NCBI RefSeq assembly: GCF_958298935.1
Contig: NC_084933.1
Coordinates: forward strand, 10,647,001-10,711,000
DNA length: 64,000 bases
Direction of reading: 5' to 3'
DNA from: Phragmites australis
Lineage: Eukaryota; Streptophyta; Magnoliopsida; Poales; Poaceae
The number at the start of each line of letters is the position of its first letter. Within the stretch, counting starts at the first letter, position 1. The position numbers were made by a program, and so were the translations under genes. The notes beneath the pieces are model-generated. The model was not told the DNA's origin and made no database searches. It worked only from the letters and a program-made list of their open reading frames with translations. This document shows, piece after piece, positions 23,901-34,634 of the stretch.

Positions 23901-26900
23901 ATTAGAGCTAGGTTTTCCCCGGGGCACAACTCGTCCAAAAAAATCTAGATCTATTTCCACTTTCATGTCGGTTTCCTCCCCCAAGCCGCTGCTTCGTCCT
24001 CTGCTGCCATCCTCCTCGCGTAGTCTCGTGCCCTCCTGCGCCGTCGCTCGGATCTGCGACGCCGCTACCTCACAACGCGCGGACTCGTCGCCCCGATGTG
24101 CCAGATCCAGCTCCATCCCGTGTCAAGGCTCCTGCTTTGCCCACCTTGTCTCGATTAGCCGCTCCTGCACCATCCCGGCCCCTGCCTCGGCCAGATCCGC
24201 CTGAGCCGTGCCCAAGCCGCGCTGTCTGACTCATCAGTTGCTCGAGCTTGTTGCTCGGCTCGGACTCACCGGCCACCACCTGGGCTTCACCATCCGCCGC
24301 CTGGGCTTGTTGCTCGGCTTGGACTCACTGGCCACCACCTGGGCTTTGACATCCACCGTTTGACTGTCGGGCTTCCTTTGGCCCTCCTCTGCTGCGCTTC
24401 CAGAACCTTCTCCCCACCTCAACCCGCTCTGAGGGTGAAGGAACCGATTCACATGCTCGTCACCGGCGCCACATGACAAATTGGATATGCGCTTGTTCCC
24501 ATGATTGCTAGGGGAGTTATGCTGGGTGCAGACCATCCTGTTATTCTGCACATGCTGGACATTCCGTCTGCAACTAAAGTTCTCAACGGCGTTAAGATGG
24601 CGCTAGTTGATGTATTTCCTCTTCTAAAGGTTGCTGTCCGCGCTAGCCATCTACATCTGCATTAGCTTGTCATATATGCTCTTTTGTTGTATGTGGACGA
24701 TGGGGTTCTGCTCTGTTCTGGACGGCTTTGCTTTGGGCTTCATATCGGTGCTATTTGGTCCTGCTGCTGTGCTAGGTTGTGCTTTGGTGCTATGCTGCTA
24801 GTTTATTTTGCGTCTAGCTTTTATCTTTTTCTACTGCGTCCACATCCAAGTCTATTCTCTCTTGGAGTTCATCTATGCCATCTGAGTCCACATATTCCAT
24901 CGTCAATTAATCGATTTCTTTTTCGTCGTTATTGATCCAACAGTGTGATCTAGGTCTTTCTGTAGCTTTAGTGACATTTTCCTTTAGTGACATTTTCGTT
25001 TGTCTTCTTGCTACTTGTCGTCGCTTTGTTGCGATTCTTGACCAAAGACATTATTTTGTTGTCATCATTACAACTCTACTCGTGTGCTTCGTTTTGCACT
25101 CCTTCGGCCTGATTCGACAGGATTACAAGACTCCACTCTACGACGGCTTTGAAGAGATAATATTTTTTGGATGTATCAATTTTATATTGTCTAAGTTTAT
25201 TACTTAGTGCCACCTCTTACAAATGCAATGCTATTACATAGCCTTGCATTTGAGGGGGGGGGGGGGTGTTAAGGGTATAATAGTCAAGGGTATTATGGTA
25301 ATCTCCTAGTCTAGGGTTTCCTTTATGTACTCTATATATTGCCCACATGGGCTACTATTGAATACAAGTTGCTGCTTGTAACATATTAGGTGTTTGCTAG
25401 GATGCATCTCCAAATTATTTCAACTTCACATCTACATTAACTATTAGTTTATCCAGTGATTTTTTTTTAACCGCTGTGGGCATCTATGTTGGATCTTTCT
25501 GTGTAACTGTATAGCACATGTCTTGATTCTTTTAGGGTTATCTTGCAACCTCGAAAGGTTATTTTGAATATTTTGCAACTCTAGATTTATCCTGACCTAC
25601 ATGAGTTATGAATGCTATTCTCCTGGACATGATTGATGATGTATTGTATCTAGTCACTAATATTCAATTATAGTTATTAGTTCATATTTGTTGGGCGATT
25701 GTGTTACACTGCTGTCAACTTTAAAAAACTGACATTTAAATATTAGCCTCGCTTTGTAAGCCTTTTATTTGAGTAAATCATGCTTTATGATATATTAGAG
25801 GATGCTTACTTTTTTCTTTGCCATGTGTGCACTGATTGTTTATAGGTGCTCGATGCGTTAGTCTCCCTTTTCTGCAGATCAAATGTATCTGCAGATGTTC
25901 GCTTGGTTGGTGGCTGGCTTTTCCGGCAACTGCTGCCCCACGGAGAGGATGAATTCACTGCTTTTCATCTAAGACGGTTAAAGGTACACCCATACTGCAT
26001 TTAAATTCCTGTAATATTTTTAGTGGGGTTCAAAAGAGATAATAGCAGTCTCCTTCCTCATGATATGTGAGCTTGTATTTCTGTAACACTGGCATTTAGT
26101 ATTTACATGGACTTAGGGCAAGGGGAGTGGTACACGGTACACCTGTTGGGTAGAAATTTGGTTCTCTTTATTTCTGACAAAGTAATGTTTTACATGAACC
26201 CAGAACCATTTTTTCTTTCCAGAAGGAGAAACTCCGATTTTTTTTTTCTAGTTATGAAATATTGCTATGAGAAGAATTTTCTTGTAATCAGTTCGAATTG
26301 GCCACATCACCAAAATACAGGATGGCTTTAATGGTCTCAATGGGTTATTGGTGCGGTGATGCTAGTTCTTGCTTTGCATCGAAGCAAAGCATTCTCTTAA
26401 GGCTAATGTTTGGACTTTGGATGCATTTTTCTCTGATAGTCATGAAATGCATGTTTGAGAGACCTGTTAACAACAAATCAAAGGTAGAAATCTGTTAGAT
26501 ATGGTTTTTCATATTGCTATCCCCCCTTGCATGAAGCATAATCTCTTCTACTGTCACATTCTTTCATTTGCCTTCCTTACCAATTTTGCAAGAAGTGAAG
26601 TGCCTCATGGTTATGGTTAATGCCTTTCTCAAATGTGGTATGTAGTACCTTGATATATTGAATCAGCCTGGCCAAAGTTATAGATATGTGAGTGTTCTTG
26701 TTTGCATCCTGCTGATTATAAAGTGTTCTTCCTAGGATTCACACAAGGATTGCAGTGCAAAGCTTTCGGATGAATCTGGAGGATGCTGGTGCGACGTGCT
26801 TCTTCCTATTGTTAAAGAGGCTTGGAGGAATTGCAAGAAAGGTAAATTTCAATCTTGATGTGAATGTTATCTGTTTATTATCTGTTCTGCAAATAGCATT

Positions 26901-29900
26901 CCTTCCTAATATTTGTTTTTTTTCTTTGGAATTAGCAATTGAGGCATCTTCACCACCAAAAGAATCCAAGTCTATTATTGTACCCTTGGATTTGAGTTCA
27001 TTTGGAGGTTAGAACTAACTGATCATGCTTCATGTGACTTTTATATATTATCCTCAACTCAAATTGTGTTTACAACTAGTCCGTGATAAATTCTTATAAA
27101 CTTACGATGTACTGTGCCATATGCATTGTTTTTCAGGTGACTCTTCCATTGCTATCGCAGAGAAAATATATGAGTTGATTAAGGTATGTATGGATGTAGA
27201 TTTGCTTCTGAATGTTGTGCTTCTAAATGCATGCATATTGATGTTTGTTTCTGGATTTTCTGATCATCGAGCAAGTGACACACAATTATGGTAGTTTCAC
27301 CAGGAAAATATAGGATTGCTCAATGCAATCTAACAGTTACGATACACGACCTAGTCATGAGCTAGACTCTAGGAAATTTGGGCACAAAGATTCAATGAAC
27401 CCTTTGGTGTGCTCATGCTCATGAAAATTGAATGCACATTTATATATGATGATTTCAACATTGAGTTTACATCACTGCCATATCTGTTAAGTTGGTTCCT
27501 TCGATTTTTATGTTAAGGAGTCGTTCGACTCTTAGATGTTCATTCTGCAATTTGTCATGGTTCTAGTTAGTAGTTACTTCCGTTGTGCGCTCTCAGCTCG
27601 GACAGAGTATAACGGTTATAGTTGCAATTTGTCATGGTTCTAGTTGGACAGAAGAATTTTGCTATGGTTGTCAGCACATTGTTTTTCTTCCCTTCCCTTT
27701 TCAATCTGAGATGTAGGGAATTGCTCCAAACCTTTTAACTTCTCAGTTTTACCCTGTTTGTCTCCCGTGGCTGCTGTTTTTGAGGTCCCAGCACTGTTAT
27801 CTACTGCAGCGTTCTCAATGAAAATGCTTTGAGCATTACCTGCAGTGGCAGTAGATACTCACATAGCCAGCATCTACATTGCCACTGCCGCTTGGTACAC
27901 TTGATCCAGTTTGACCAAAGACCATTTCAAGTTCCAGATTCTGTGGACTTGTATAGAGACAAGGGATAATTTTTTTTGATTTTGATGCAATTTTTAGAAT
28001 GACAAAGGAACGAGACTACATGAATTTGTTCACCCATCAAATGATCAGAAATATTTTGATTTTCTTTATTTCCTATTAGGCAAAAGCGGGTGATTGGAAT
28101 GCTAAATATTTTATACATGCAGTGTTTTGCTCTTGCTAGTTGTAAAACTACAAAAGAAGGTGAAGATTGTCAAGCCTAAAACCCACCCGAATACTTAGGA
28201 CACCCTCCATGCATATCCGAGAACATAGAGATATCTAATTCCCGCAAGCATCCGAGCGAAAGGAGATATCAATGCTAACAGAAAGGTGGAAGACTCACGT
28301 TCACACAGAACCTCTGATGCCGGCATAGAGACAAAGGGGTTGTAGAAGGTCAGCTTGTCTGAACTATGAGCTGAAATGGCTTACGGTGCTGCACATTTGA
28401 GTTCAGTATTTGTGGAATTACAGAAGGGGGACTGGATTGCTTGGTCAGTTTTTCAATGCCATATGCTATTTTGGTTGCTTGAGGAGACTATGGAACTTGA
28501 GTGTACTTCAGTATTGGTTTTCTTTGGTCAAACATTATTTGGATTATTGGGACCGTACCGACCGAGTGCATCGGAATAAGATTAATCATGTATTACCTGA
28601 ATCCAAGTTCCAACTATTTGGATGCTAAATTATGACCCAAACAAGGTTCTGAACAGATTTCGAATTACTGTTCCCAGCTTGCATGCTCGATATGTTTTGC
28701 ATCTTGAAATTTTGGCTGGATAGCAAACTATCTGTGTGTGAGAATCAATACTCAGTTTTCATTGTCATTATTTACAATGCTTTTCAGTTTGCTTGTTTTT
28801 ATAAGGAGCTTAATTTTTGGTACGTGTGGATGGAGTTGAGGTGTTTTGTTCTATTCCAGCAGTATATATGTATTGGTGATGATTCAGCATGTTGGAATAT
28901 ACCTACTAAAATAAAGAAAAAGTTATGCAGGTTCATAACTGGGGAAAAAATGCTAAAGATGTCTGTAGTTTTGAAAAGGAAAAAGTTCAAATTACTCACT
29001 TGAATTATTCCTAGTGTTCAGATAACATCTTTAAAACTGTTTATTTAACCCCTGAACTTTATATACCGGATCACATAACCCACTGGAGGTTTGCAACAAC
29101 GGTTTTGATGACATGGCTGCCATGTCACCTGTTTTTGCCACATGACTACCACGTCATTTCTCTCTTCTCTCTCTCGCCGTTTGCCAGCCTCCACATTTGC
29201 AGCTGTCGAGCTCCGCTCCAACCCCTCTCTTCCCCTCCGGCCTTATCCTTGCACCCAGCTGCCCTCTCCCTCATTCCTACTCCCTGCTCTCTCACGCTCT
29301 CTCCAGCTGAGCTCCACCGAGAGCGCAAAGCAGAGCAGCTTCACGGCGTTATCACGCCGCCGACCACGTCCTAGTGGCTCCCTTGGTTGTCCTTCGCCGG
29401 GATCCGGAAGAGCAGGCTGTTGCAAGCTCGTCCACCACCCTCCCAAGCTGTGTCAACAACCAAAGCCCACCAGCGTGGCCGCCTTCTTCCTCACGGCCGG
29501 CAGCCCTCTGCTCGACACCACCCCCTCCATCAATCGTCCTACTTTGGCTATCCCTTATCCAAGCCGACCCTGACATGAGCTCGCCCAAGCCTAGGTGAAG
29601 CTCTGACACCCCTTCCCTTTCTCTCCCCCTCGTCGCAGTGCGATACCGTTGTCGGCCTAGCTCTGCCGCTCGCCATGGCCACTGTCAAGCTAGTTGCACC
29701 ACTGCATATCGCTGTCTCCACTCTAAACGGATTCCTCATCGTGTGCTGAAGGTCGTGGTGTCATCCTCCAGCCAAGCCACAGCCTAGCTCGCCGTCGGCA
29801 AGAGCTCTAGAGCCAGCTGCCGCCATTCCCCTCCTCTCACTCGATTTTGACTAGGTCAACAATTTGGATCAGGTCAACATGGGTCCAGGCCCCACTTTCA

Positions 29901-32900
29901 TCTATGTGTCTATGTAGATCTGAGTAGAAAAAGATTTGAGGTTTAGTTTTTTCTGGAAAATCCAGAGAAATTGCAAAAAAGGTTGTTTGTTAACTGTTAA
30001 TGTGGGTTTGCTTGCTACATGTGCACTACCATGTCAGCAAAAATGACATCGTGGGTTGCCACGTCAGTGAAACCGCTGCTACGTCAGCAAAACCACCAAG
30101 AAAAACCACCTCAGGGGGTTATGTGATTCGGTATTTAAAGTTCGGGGGGTTAAATAAACGGTTTTAAAGTTTGGGGGTCATCCGGACACTAGGAATAGTT
30201 GAGGGGAGTAATTTGTACTTTTTTCTTTTGAAAATGAATAAATTTTACAAATCTACAACTATTTGTGTCTTTGTAACGCAAAACTACAACTACTGAGATT
30301 TATTTCACAAAATTACAACTGCATGTGCCCTTAGTAACACAAAACTATAATTTTTTGATCTGGTCCCACTTGTCAGCCACACATTACTCGTTTTTCACAT
30401 TATGCTGAAAATGTGTGGCTGACGGGTGGGATCAGGCCAAAAAGTTATAGTTTTGCGTTACTAAGGGAACAAGTAGTTGTAGTTTTGTGAAATAGGTCTA
30501 AAAAATTGTACTTTTGCGTTACAAAAGTACAAATAGTTGTACGTTTGTGAAATTTACTCTTTGAAAATTGTATTAATAATGAGCAACTTGCATGTTGTGC
30601 AACTAAAAACATGGGGAATCTTTTTTATTTATTTGATGCTTTGAGATTACCTGGCACTCATTCTTCTGAGCACCCATCTGGTACACTACTCCTAAACTGT
30701 TGTAGCCAATTTTGAGTTTTCGATGAGATAAACAGCTTAAAAGGGATGTGCTCATATTATTATGAAATAAATAGCTTAAAAGGGATGTGCTCACATTATT
30801 ATGCACCTGTGGTTTTTTTTTTATGAAGGATGGTTTTAGACTTATGCATTGTCTAAGAAGAATGATAGGCATTACCAAAAACCAACTTGGTTTCATATCT
30901 GGGAGGTTGACCATGAAAGCAATTTTCTTGATAAGGCAGCTTATCGAGAGATATAGGGAATAAAAATACCTGCACATGGTATTCATTTACTTGGAGAAGA
31001 CTTATGACAAAATACCAAGAAATGTCATATGGTGGGCCTTGAAGAAACACAAAGTTCTAACAAAGTACATTACCCTCATCAAGGATATGTACAATAATAT
31101 TGTGACAAGTATTCGGACAAGTGAAGGTGTCACCGATGATTTCCCGTTTAAAATAGGACTACATTAAGGGTCAGCTTTGAACCTTTATTTATTTGCTTTG
31201 GTGATAGATGAGGTCACAAGGGACATTTAGGGAGATCCCTTGGTGTATGTTCTTTGCTGACGATGTGGTGCTAGTTGACGAGAGTAGGATAGGAGTTAAT
31301 AGAAAATTGGAGTTGTGGAGGTATACTTTAGGATCGAAAGGTTTTAGACTTAGTAGGACCAAAATCAAGTATATGAAGTGTGATTTTGGTGATACTAGGC
31401 ATGAGGGAGAAGGTGTTAGTCTCGGTGGAGAGGTGGTTCCTATGAAAGATACCTTTCGATATTTAGGATCGATGCTACATAGGGATGATGATATCGATGA
31501 AGATGCTAGTCATAGAATCATAGCCAAATGAATGAAATAGCGCCAAGCTTCTAGCATCCTCTGTGACAAGAGGGTGCTATAAAAGCTGAAAGGTAAGTTC
31601 TACAGGACGGCAATTCAAGCTGTGATGTTATATGCATTGAATTTCGCCAACTAAAAGGCGACATGTCTAATAGTTAAGTGTAGCAGAGATGTGTATGTTG
31701 CGATGGATTTGTGGCCATATAAGAAAGAATCGGATCCAAAATGATGATATATGTGATAGTGTAGGGGTAGTGCCAATTGAAAAAAAGCTTGTCCAACATC
31801 GGTTGAGATAGTTTAGATATATCCAACGGAGACCTCCAGAGTCACCTGTGTATAGCGGGATACTGAGGCGCGCTAATAATATGGAGAGACATGGGTCGGC
31901 CAAACTTAACATGAGAGGAGTGTGTAAAGAGATTTGAAGGAATGGAATATCTCCAAAGAACTATCTATGGATAGAAGCTCGTGGGAGTTAGCAATTCACG
32001 TTCCAGAACTATAACTTATACTTTAGTCTCCTTATACTGTTGTTACTTTATTTTTTACTATTACTAGTACCCTTATTATCATTATTATTTCGTCATCATC
32101 TTTTTAGTTGGATCTTGTGGGTTTCATCTCTTATCTACTCCAACTTGCTTGGGACAAAGACTTTGTTGTTGTTGTTGAATGATGGTTTTAGACTTGTGCA
32201 CACATATGAAGAAGAAGGCTCTATATTATCATCATACTGGCCTTTAATGTCTCTTACTAAATTTTTTTAACTCCTAAACTGCCAACCTGTACTCCTGTTG
32301 ACCACTGAAAAAGTTTTTAGTCAACATATATATAAATACAGTGTGGATATTTATAATGATGTGATTATGCTCATCTTGAAACATAGATCATTTTTTGTAC
32401 AGAAACAGATGGCTCTCCCTAAAATGTTCATGTAAAAATAGAATGTATCAACACACATTTCATGGTTTAGTTGGCAGTGGCAAAATACTTTTGAGACCAA
32501 CACTTTTTTACTGTTGGACACCTCACCATCTTCAAGGATTCGAGTATGTGGGTGTGCTTGTTCATATGTAGATGAAAGTTCCATCAGTGGCCCCACTTGC
32601 TGATAGAGATTAAGCCACTAGTTAAGAGTCATCAATTTAATTTTAAAATGCCATTGTGCTGGTAGAACAACTTAAAATGTCTATTTGCCAATTCCAAAAT
32701 GTCGAATTTACAACTGAATGCACTTCATTGCTTACCTTAAAGATTTGTATAGTGGTAGGTGGTGGTTGGTGTGGCAGACAGCAAGGCTGAGCTACATTGG
32801 CATGTAGACATGGCAAGTCGGCAGCGGCGGATGTGTTAGCACTCGCAGGTAGCAAGCACAGGGCGGACAGGTTTATTGTGGTAGTTCAGGAACGTGGCAG

Positions 32901-34634
32901 GTTGATGGGCTGGTTCATGTTAACACATGGCTTGGCAGTAGCTGTGTTGTAAAAGTACGTGGCTGCGGACTATTATAGCATGTGTGGTGTTGCAGCAGTT
33001 GCGCCTACACAGCTGTCTGTGGGCCTGGTCATAGTGGAGAGGCACAGGGATGGCATGGTGGCTGATACAGCCTAACGACAGATGTAGATGCATGATAGCA
33101 TGATATAGTGCGGTGGCACTGGTGGCCACAGGTGGTGCTGAGGAAGATGTAGTGGCTTGCACGATGTTGAGTTCGTGCAGAGAGGCATTTGAGGGAAAAG
33201 GGCAGGAGCACTATGCGATTTTAATTTATTTGACTCGATCGACCTCGTAAGAGTGACATTTTTTAGAAGAATAAGGAAAAAATGATGGGCATAGTCTTTG
33301 TTTTGCATTCTTTAATGTTATTTTCAGCAATAGTGAGATCACCAATTAATTTTCAAATTTATCTTTTTGTATGTTTGATGGACTGGTAAATATCAGAATT
33401 TGTGTTTTAGGCAAGAACATGTTTTGTCTTCGAACAGATCAGCTATTTACGGAAGTGTACAAAAAAGCTGGTCCATCGTAGTAAAAGCTGCTCCAACAAT
33501 ACCTCAGTTGAACAAGTTGCTGCTATTATGCACTTGGTCATACTTGTATGCTTGCAGAAGAACCATTAATTTGCTCTTGAACACACACGCACAATGTCAT
33601 CAAGTGAAAATGAAAACTATGTATTCTAAATTTTGTTTGGGATGGTTCGGTCTTTGTTAAGTTGATTAGACTTATCTGCTTAATTGTAGATGAAATGAGT
33701 GATCCTATTGAATTTTACCTTATATTTGAAATTAATTTCTTCACCTTCTTATTCTTTTGTTTTGCTGAATTGTGATGATTTTTCTGCAGTATTTTGTGCT
33801 ACAACATCAAGTTATACTCTTCTGCCTTGGAGAAACTTTCACTGATCAGCCTCCTATTTACTCTCCAACGGACTTGCCTTTAAATACCAGAGCAAGTGCT
33901 GCAGATTTTGATGGTTCGGTGCCCAAGCCTGGGCTTGAAATCAACTTAGGTCTGAGTTTAGTTGGAAGTCTTTATTCTGGTGTGCGTTAGTTCCTCCAGA
34001 TTCATTGATACATTAAATTATTTGGCATTTTATTCTTGCAGTTGATGCGGTTCCTTGTCGAATAGCGTTTGAAAGGGGCAAAGAACGTCACTTCTGCTTT
34101 TTAGCCATATCTAAAGGAACTTCTGGGTGGATTCTTCTTCTAGAAGAATTACCTCTCAAGCAAGAACGTGGAATTGTACGCGTCATTGCTCCTTTGGCTG
34201 GATCTGATGTATGTATCATGATGGCATGGAACATCTTATGTTTCTTTGCTCTTATGTTTTGTTGAACTGTGGCAGAACTGAAACATAATTTTTGTTGCGA
34301 GTGTAATGCATCTGATGTGCACATTCTTGGTTTTGCTTTCTTTCAGCCAAGAATAGACGAAAAGCATGCAAAGTGGTTGCATTTACGCATTCGTCCTTCT
34401 TCAGTTCCCTTTTTGGATACTGAAAAATATAAAGGGAAGACAAAGAAGTATCTTGTTGATGGTAGATGGACCCTTGCTTTTAGTGATGAGCAATCTTGTA
34501 AGGCAGCAGAGGCTATGGTTATCGAAGAGATGAAGCTCCAGAAAGATGCTATTGGAAAACAATTGAAGCCATTGGTTGAATTTGACATGCCTGAAGATGG
34601 ATTGCATGAAACCCATTCTGATGATGGATCATGA
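11929..34634 (+). CDS. TT9: CLEC16A-family protein TRANSPARENT TESTA 9 (GFS9) homologue, 21 exons
   Basis: Exons: 11929-11978, 16660-16711, 16787-16863, 16936-17069, 17159-17255, 17349-17406, 20203-20311, 20407-20530, 20609-20795, 20897-21189, 21631-21719, 21802-21872, 22915-23025, 23501-23563, 25846-25983, 26736-26841, 26936-27007, 27137-27183, 33790-33949, 34042-34208, 34347-34634. All introns are GT-AG, phases agree throughout, and the 2493 nt give 830 residues, close to the plant family length. The ATG was chosen because [17 protein letters not shown] is the family N terminus. Residues about 50-200 form the FPL domain ([37 protein letters not shown]). A polar, poorly conserved linker lies near 345-394, and the C-terminal conserved region follows ([28 protein letters not shown]). 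In Arabidopsis TT9/GFS9 is a peripheral membrane protein at Golgi/endosomes needed for vacuolar trafficking and seed-coat flavonoids; animal CLEC16A acts in endosomal traffic and mitophagy. Introns 1, 6, 12, 14 and 18 carry transposons. The function here is inferred from the family. Confidence 0.93.
12381..12487. repeat. Three-copy tandem repeat, unit about 36 bp, in TT9 intron 1
   Basis: Three diverged copies (12381-12416, 12417-12451, 12452-12487) each begin GATGATTTCTCGTAGA or GATGATTTTTTGTAGA and end with a GGAGGCT or TTAGGCT block. No function is evident. Confidence 0.75.
14983..15087 (-). pseudogene. Captured fragment of a ClpB/HSP101-type AAA+ ATPase (degenerate Walker A)
   Basis: The minus strand translates to a stretch with [21 protein letters not shown] and MEGHV in line. 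This matches the first nucleotide-binding domain of Clp/HSP100 proteins ([23 protein letters not shown]...EG). The proline after GE is lost and the Walker A threonine is replaced by isoleucine (GK-I instead of GK-T), so it cannot be a working P-loop. It is about 35 codons long and stands alone inside the putative Helitron. The fragment is too short to say which Clp subfamily donated it. Confidence 0.6.
15950..16500 (-). other. GC-rich, coding-like segment inside the Helitron, unidentified
   Basis: The minus strand from about 16195 reads a charged helical sequence ([20 protein letters not shown], then [15 protein letters not shown]) broken by a stop near 16090. Composition contrasts with the surrounding AT-rich intron. 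It looks like an exon fragment of a host gene encoding an alpha-helical region, but the parent was not recognised. Confidence 0.4.
17605..20010 (-). mobile_element. LINE (L1-like) retrotransposon fragment in TT9 intron 6
   Basis: The minus strand shows a decayed LINE ORF2. The reverse transcriptase is at 19828-19328 ([46 protein letters not shown]). A frame-shifted catalytic region follows with Y/FADDVV-like residues near 19190, then CSYLGLPLS at about 19000 and a zf-RVT zinc-binding region at 18177-17959 ([25 protein letters not shown]). The 3' end near 17605 (minus-strand AAATGAAACGACACGCAGCTC) resembles the tail of grass LINEs. It is antisense to TT9 and is 5'-truncated and broken by stops. 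No target duplication was resolved. Confidence 0.8.
22076..22689. mobile_element. hAT-like MITE in TT9 intron 12
   Basis: An 8-bp perfect duplication GTAGCTAC flanks the element (22068-22075 and 22690-22697). The ends are imperfect inverted repeats: CTGGGTTCTTAAGGCG on the left and CATGCTTTTTAAGGCG (reverse complement) on the right. An 8-bp duplication and short terminal repeats are the signature of the hAT superfamily. The 614-bp body includes a GC-rich section (22260-22500) without a recognisable transposase. Confidence 0.75.
23780..25383 (+). mobile_element. Miniature non-autonomous LTR retrotransposon (TRIM/LARD-like) in TT9 intron 14
   Basis: Two 117-bp direct repeats, 23780-23896 and 25267-25383, both start TGTTAAGGGTATAAT and end in TTACA/TAACA. 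Directly after the left LTR is TGGTATTAGAGCTAGG, a tRNA-Met-type primer-binding site. Directly before the right LTR is a polypurine tract GAGGGGGGGGGGGGG (25252-25266). The 1.37-kb interior has no gag or pol. It contains a GC-rich block (24.0-24.55 kb) of unknown origin. The LTRs differ at roughly 20 positions by eye, so the insertion is old. Flanking TATGT/TATTA is at best a degraded 5-bp duplication. Confidence 0.8.
28978..30225. mobile_element. Mutator-like (Pack-MULE-type) element in TT9 intron 18
   Basis: A perfect 9-bp duplication TTTTGAAAA lies at 28969-28977 and 30226-30234. The element has long terminal inverted repeats of about 115 bp: it begins GGAAAAAGTTCAAATTACTC, and its right end read in reverse begins GAAAAAAGTACAAATTACTC. 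Both then share ATTCCTAGTGT, GTTTATTTAACCC and CACATAACCC. A 9-bp duplication with long TIRs is diagnostic of Mutator-like elements. The interior (29.10-29.85 kb) is GC-rich and open in several frames, as in Pack-MULEs with captured gene fragments. No transposase and no recognised parent gene were seen. Confidence 0.85.
30236..30559. mobile_element. Foldback MITE, Mutator-type, next to the Pack-MULE
   Basis: The 324-bp element is almost entirely two inverted arms of about 150 bp (left GAATAAATTTTACAAATC, right end in reverse GAGTAAATTTCACAAACG; both contain GTCAGCCACACATT near the centre). It is flanked by a perfect 9-bp duplication TTTGAAAAT at 30227-30235 and 30560-30568. The RNA could fold into one long hairpin. 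The left duplication overlaps the right duplication of the neighbouring Pack-MULE. Confidence 0.85.
30849..32180 (+). mobile_element. 5'-truncated LINE with 20-bp target duplication, in TT9 intron 18
   Basis: Plus-strand frames show a decayed LINE reverse transcriptase: [13 protein letters not shown] (about 30981), [17 protein letters not shown] (31148-31200, with a stop), [16 protein letters not shown] (31240-31287, containing the catalytic FADD), [12 protein letters not shown] and a [10 protein letters not shown] block to 31531. The 3' end closes with CAACTTGCTTGGGACAAAG and a GTTGTTGTTGTTGAA tail, a form common in grass LINEs. The flanks GATGGTTTTAGACTTATGCA (30829-30848) and the same with one change (32181-32200) are a clear target-site duplication. 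Confidence 0.88.
32201..33789. other. Rest of TT9 intron 18, no gene recognised
   Basis: A G/T-rich segment (32.75-33.2 kb) is open on the minus strand but low in complexity and matches no family known to me. The rest is ordinary AT-rich intron leading to the acceptor before 33790. Confidence 0.5.

Noticed and set aside
29105..29609. Overlapping frames on both strands inside the Pack-MULE
   Set aside because: They are low complexity and GC-rich, with no consistent frame or domain. Described as possible captured sequence instead of a gene.
32643..33308. Histidine and cysteine-rich minus-strand frames in TT9 intron 18
   Set aside because: They arise from a G/T-rich low-complexity stretch, and the different frames give similar low-complexity output.
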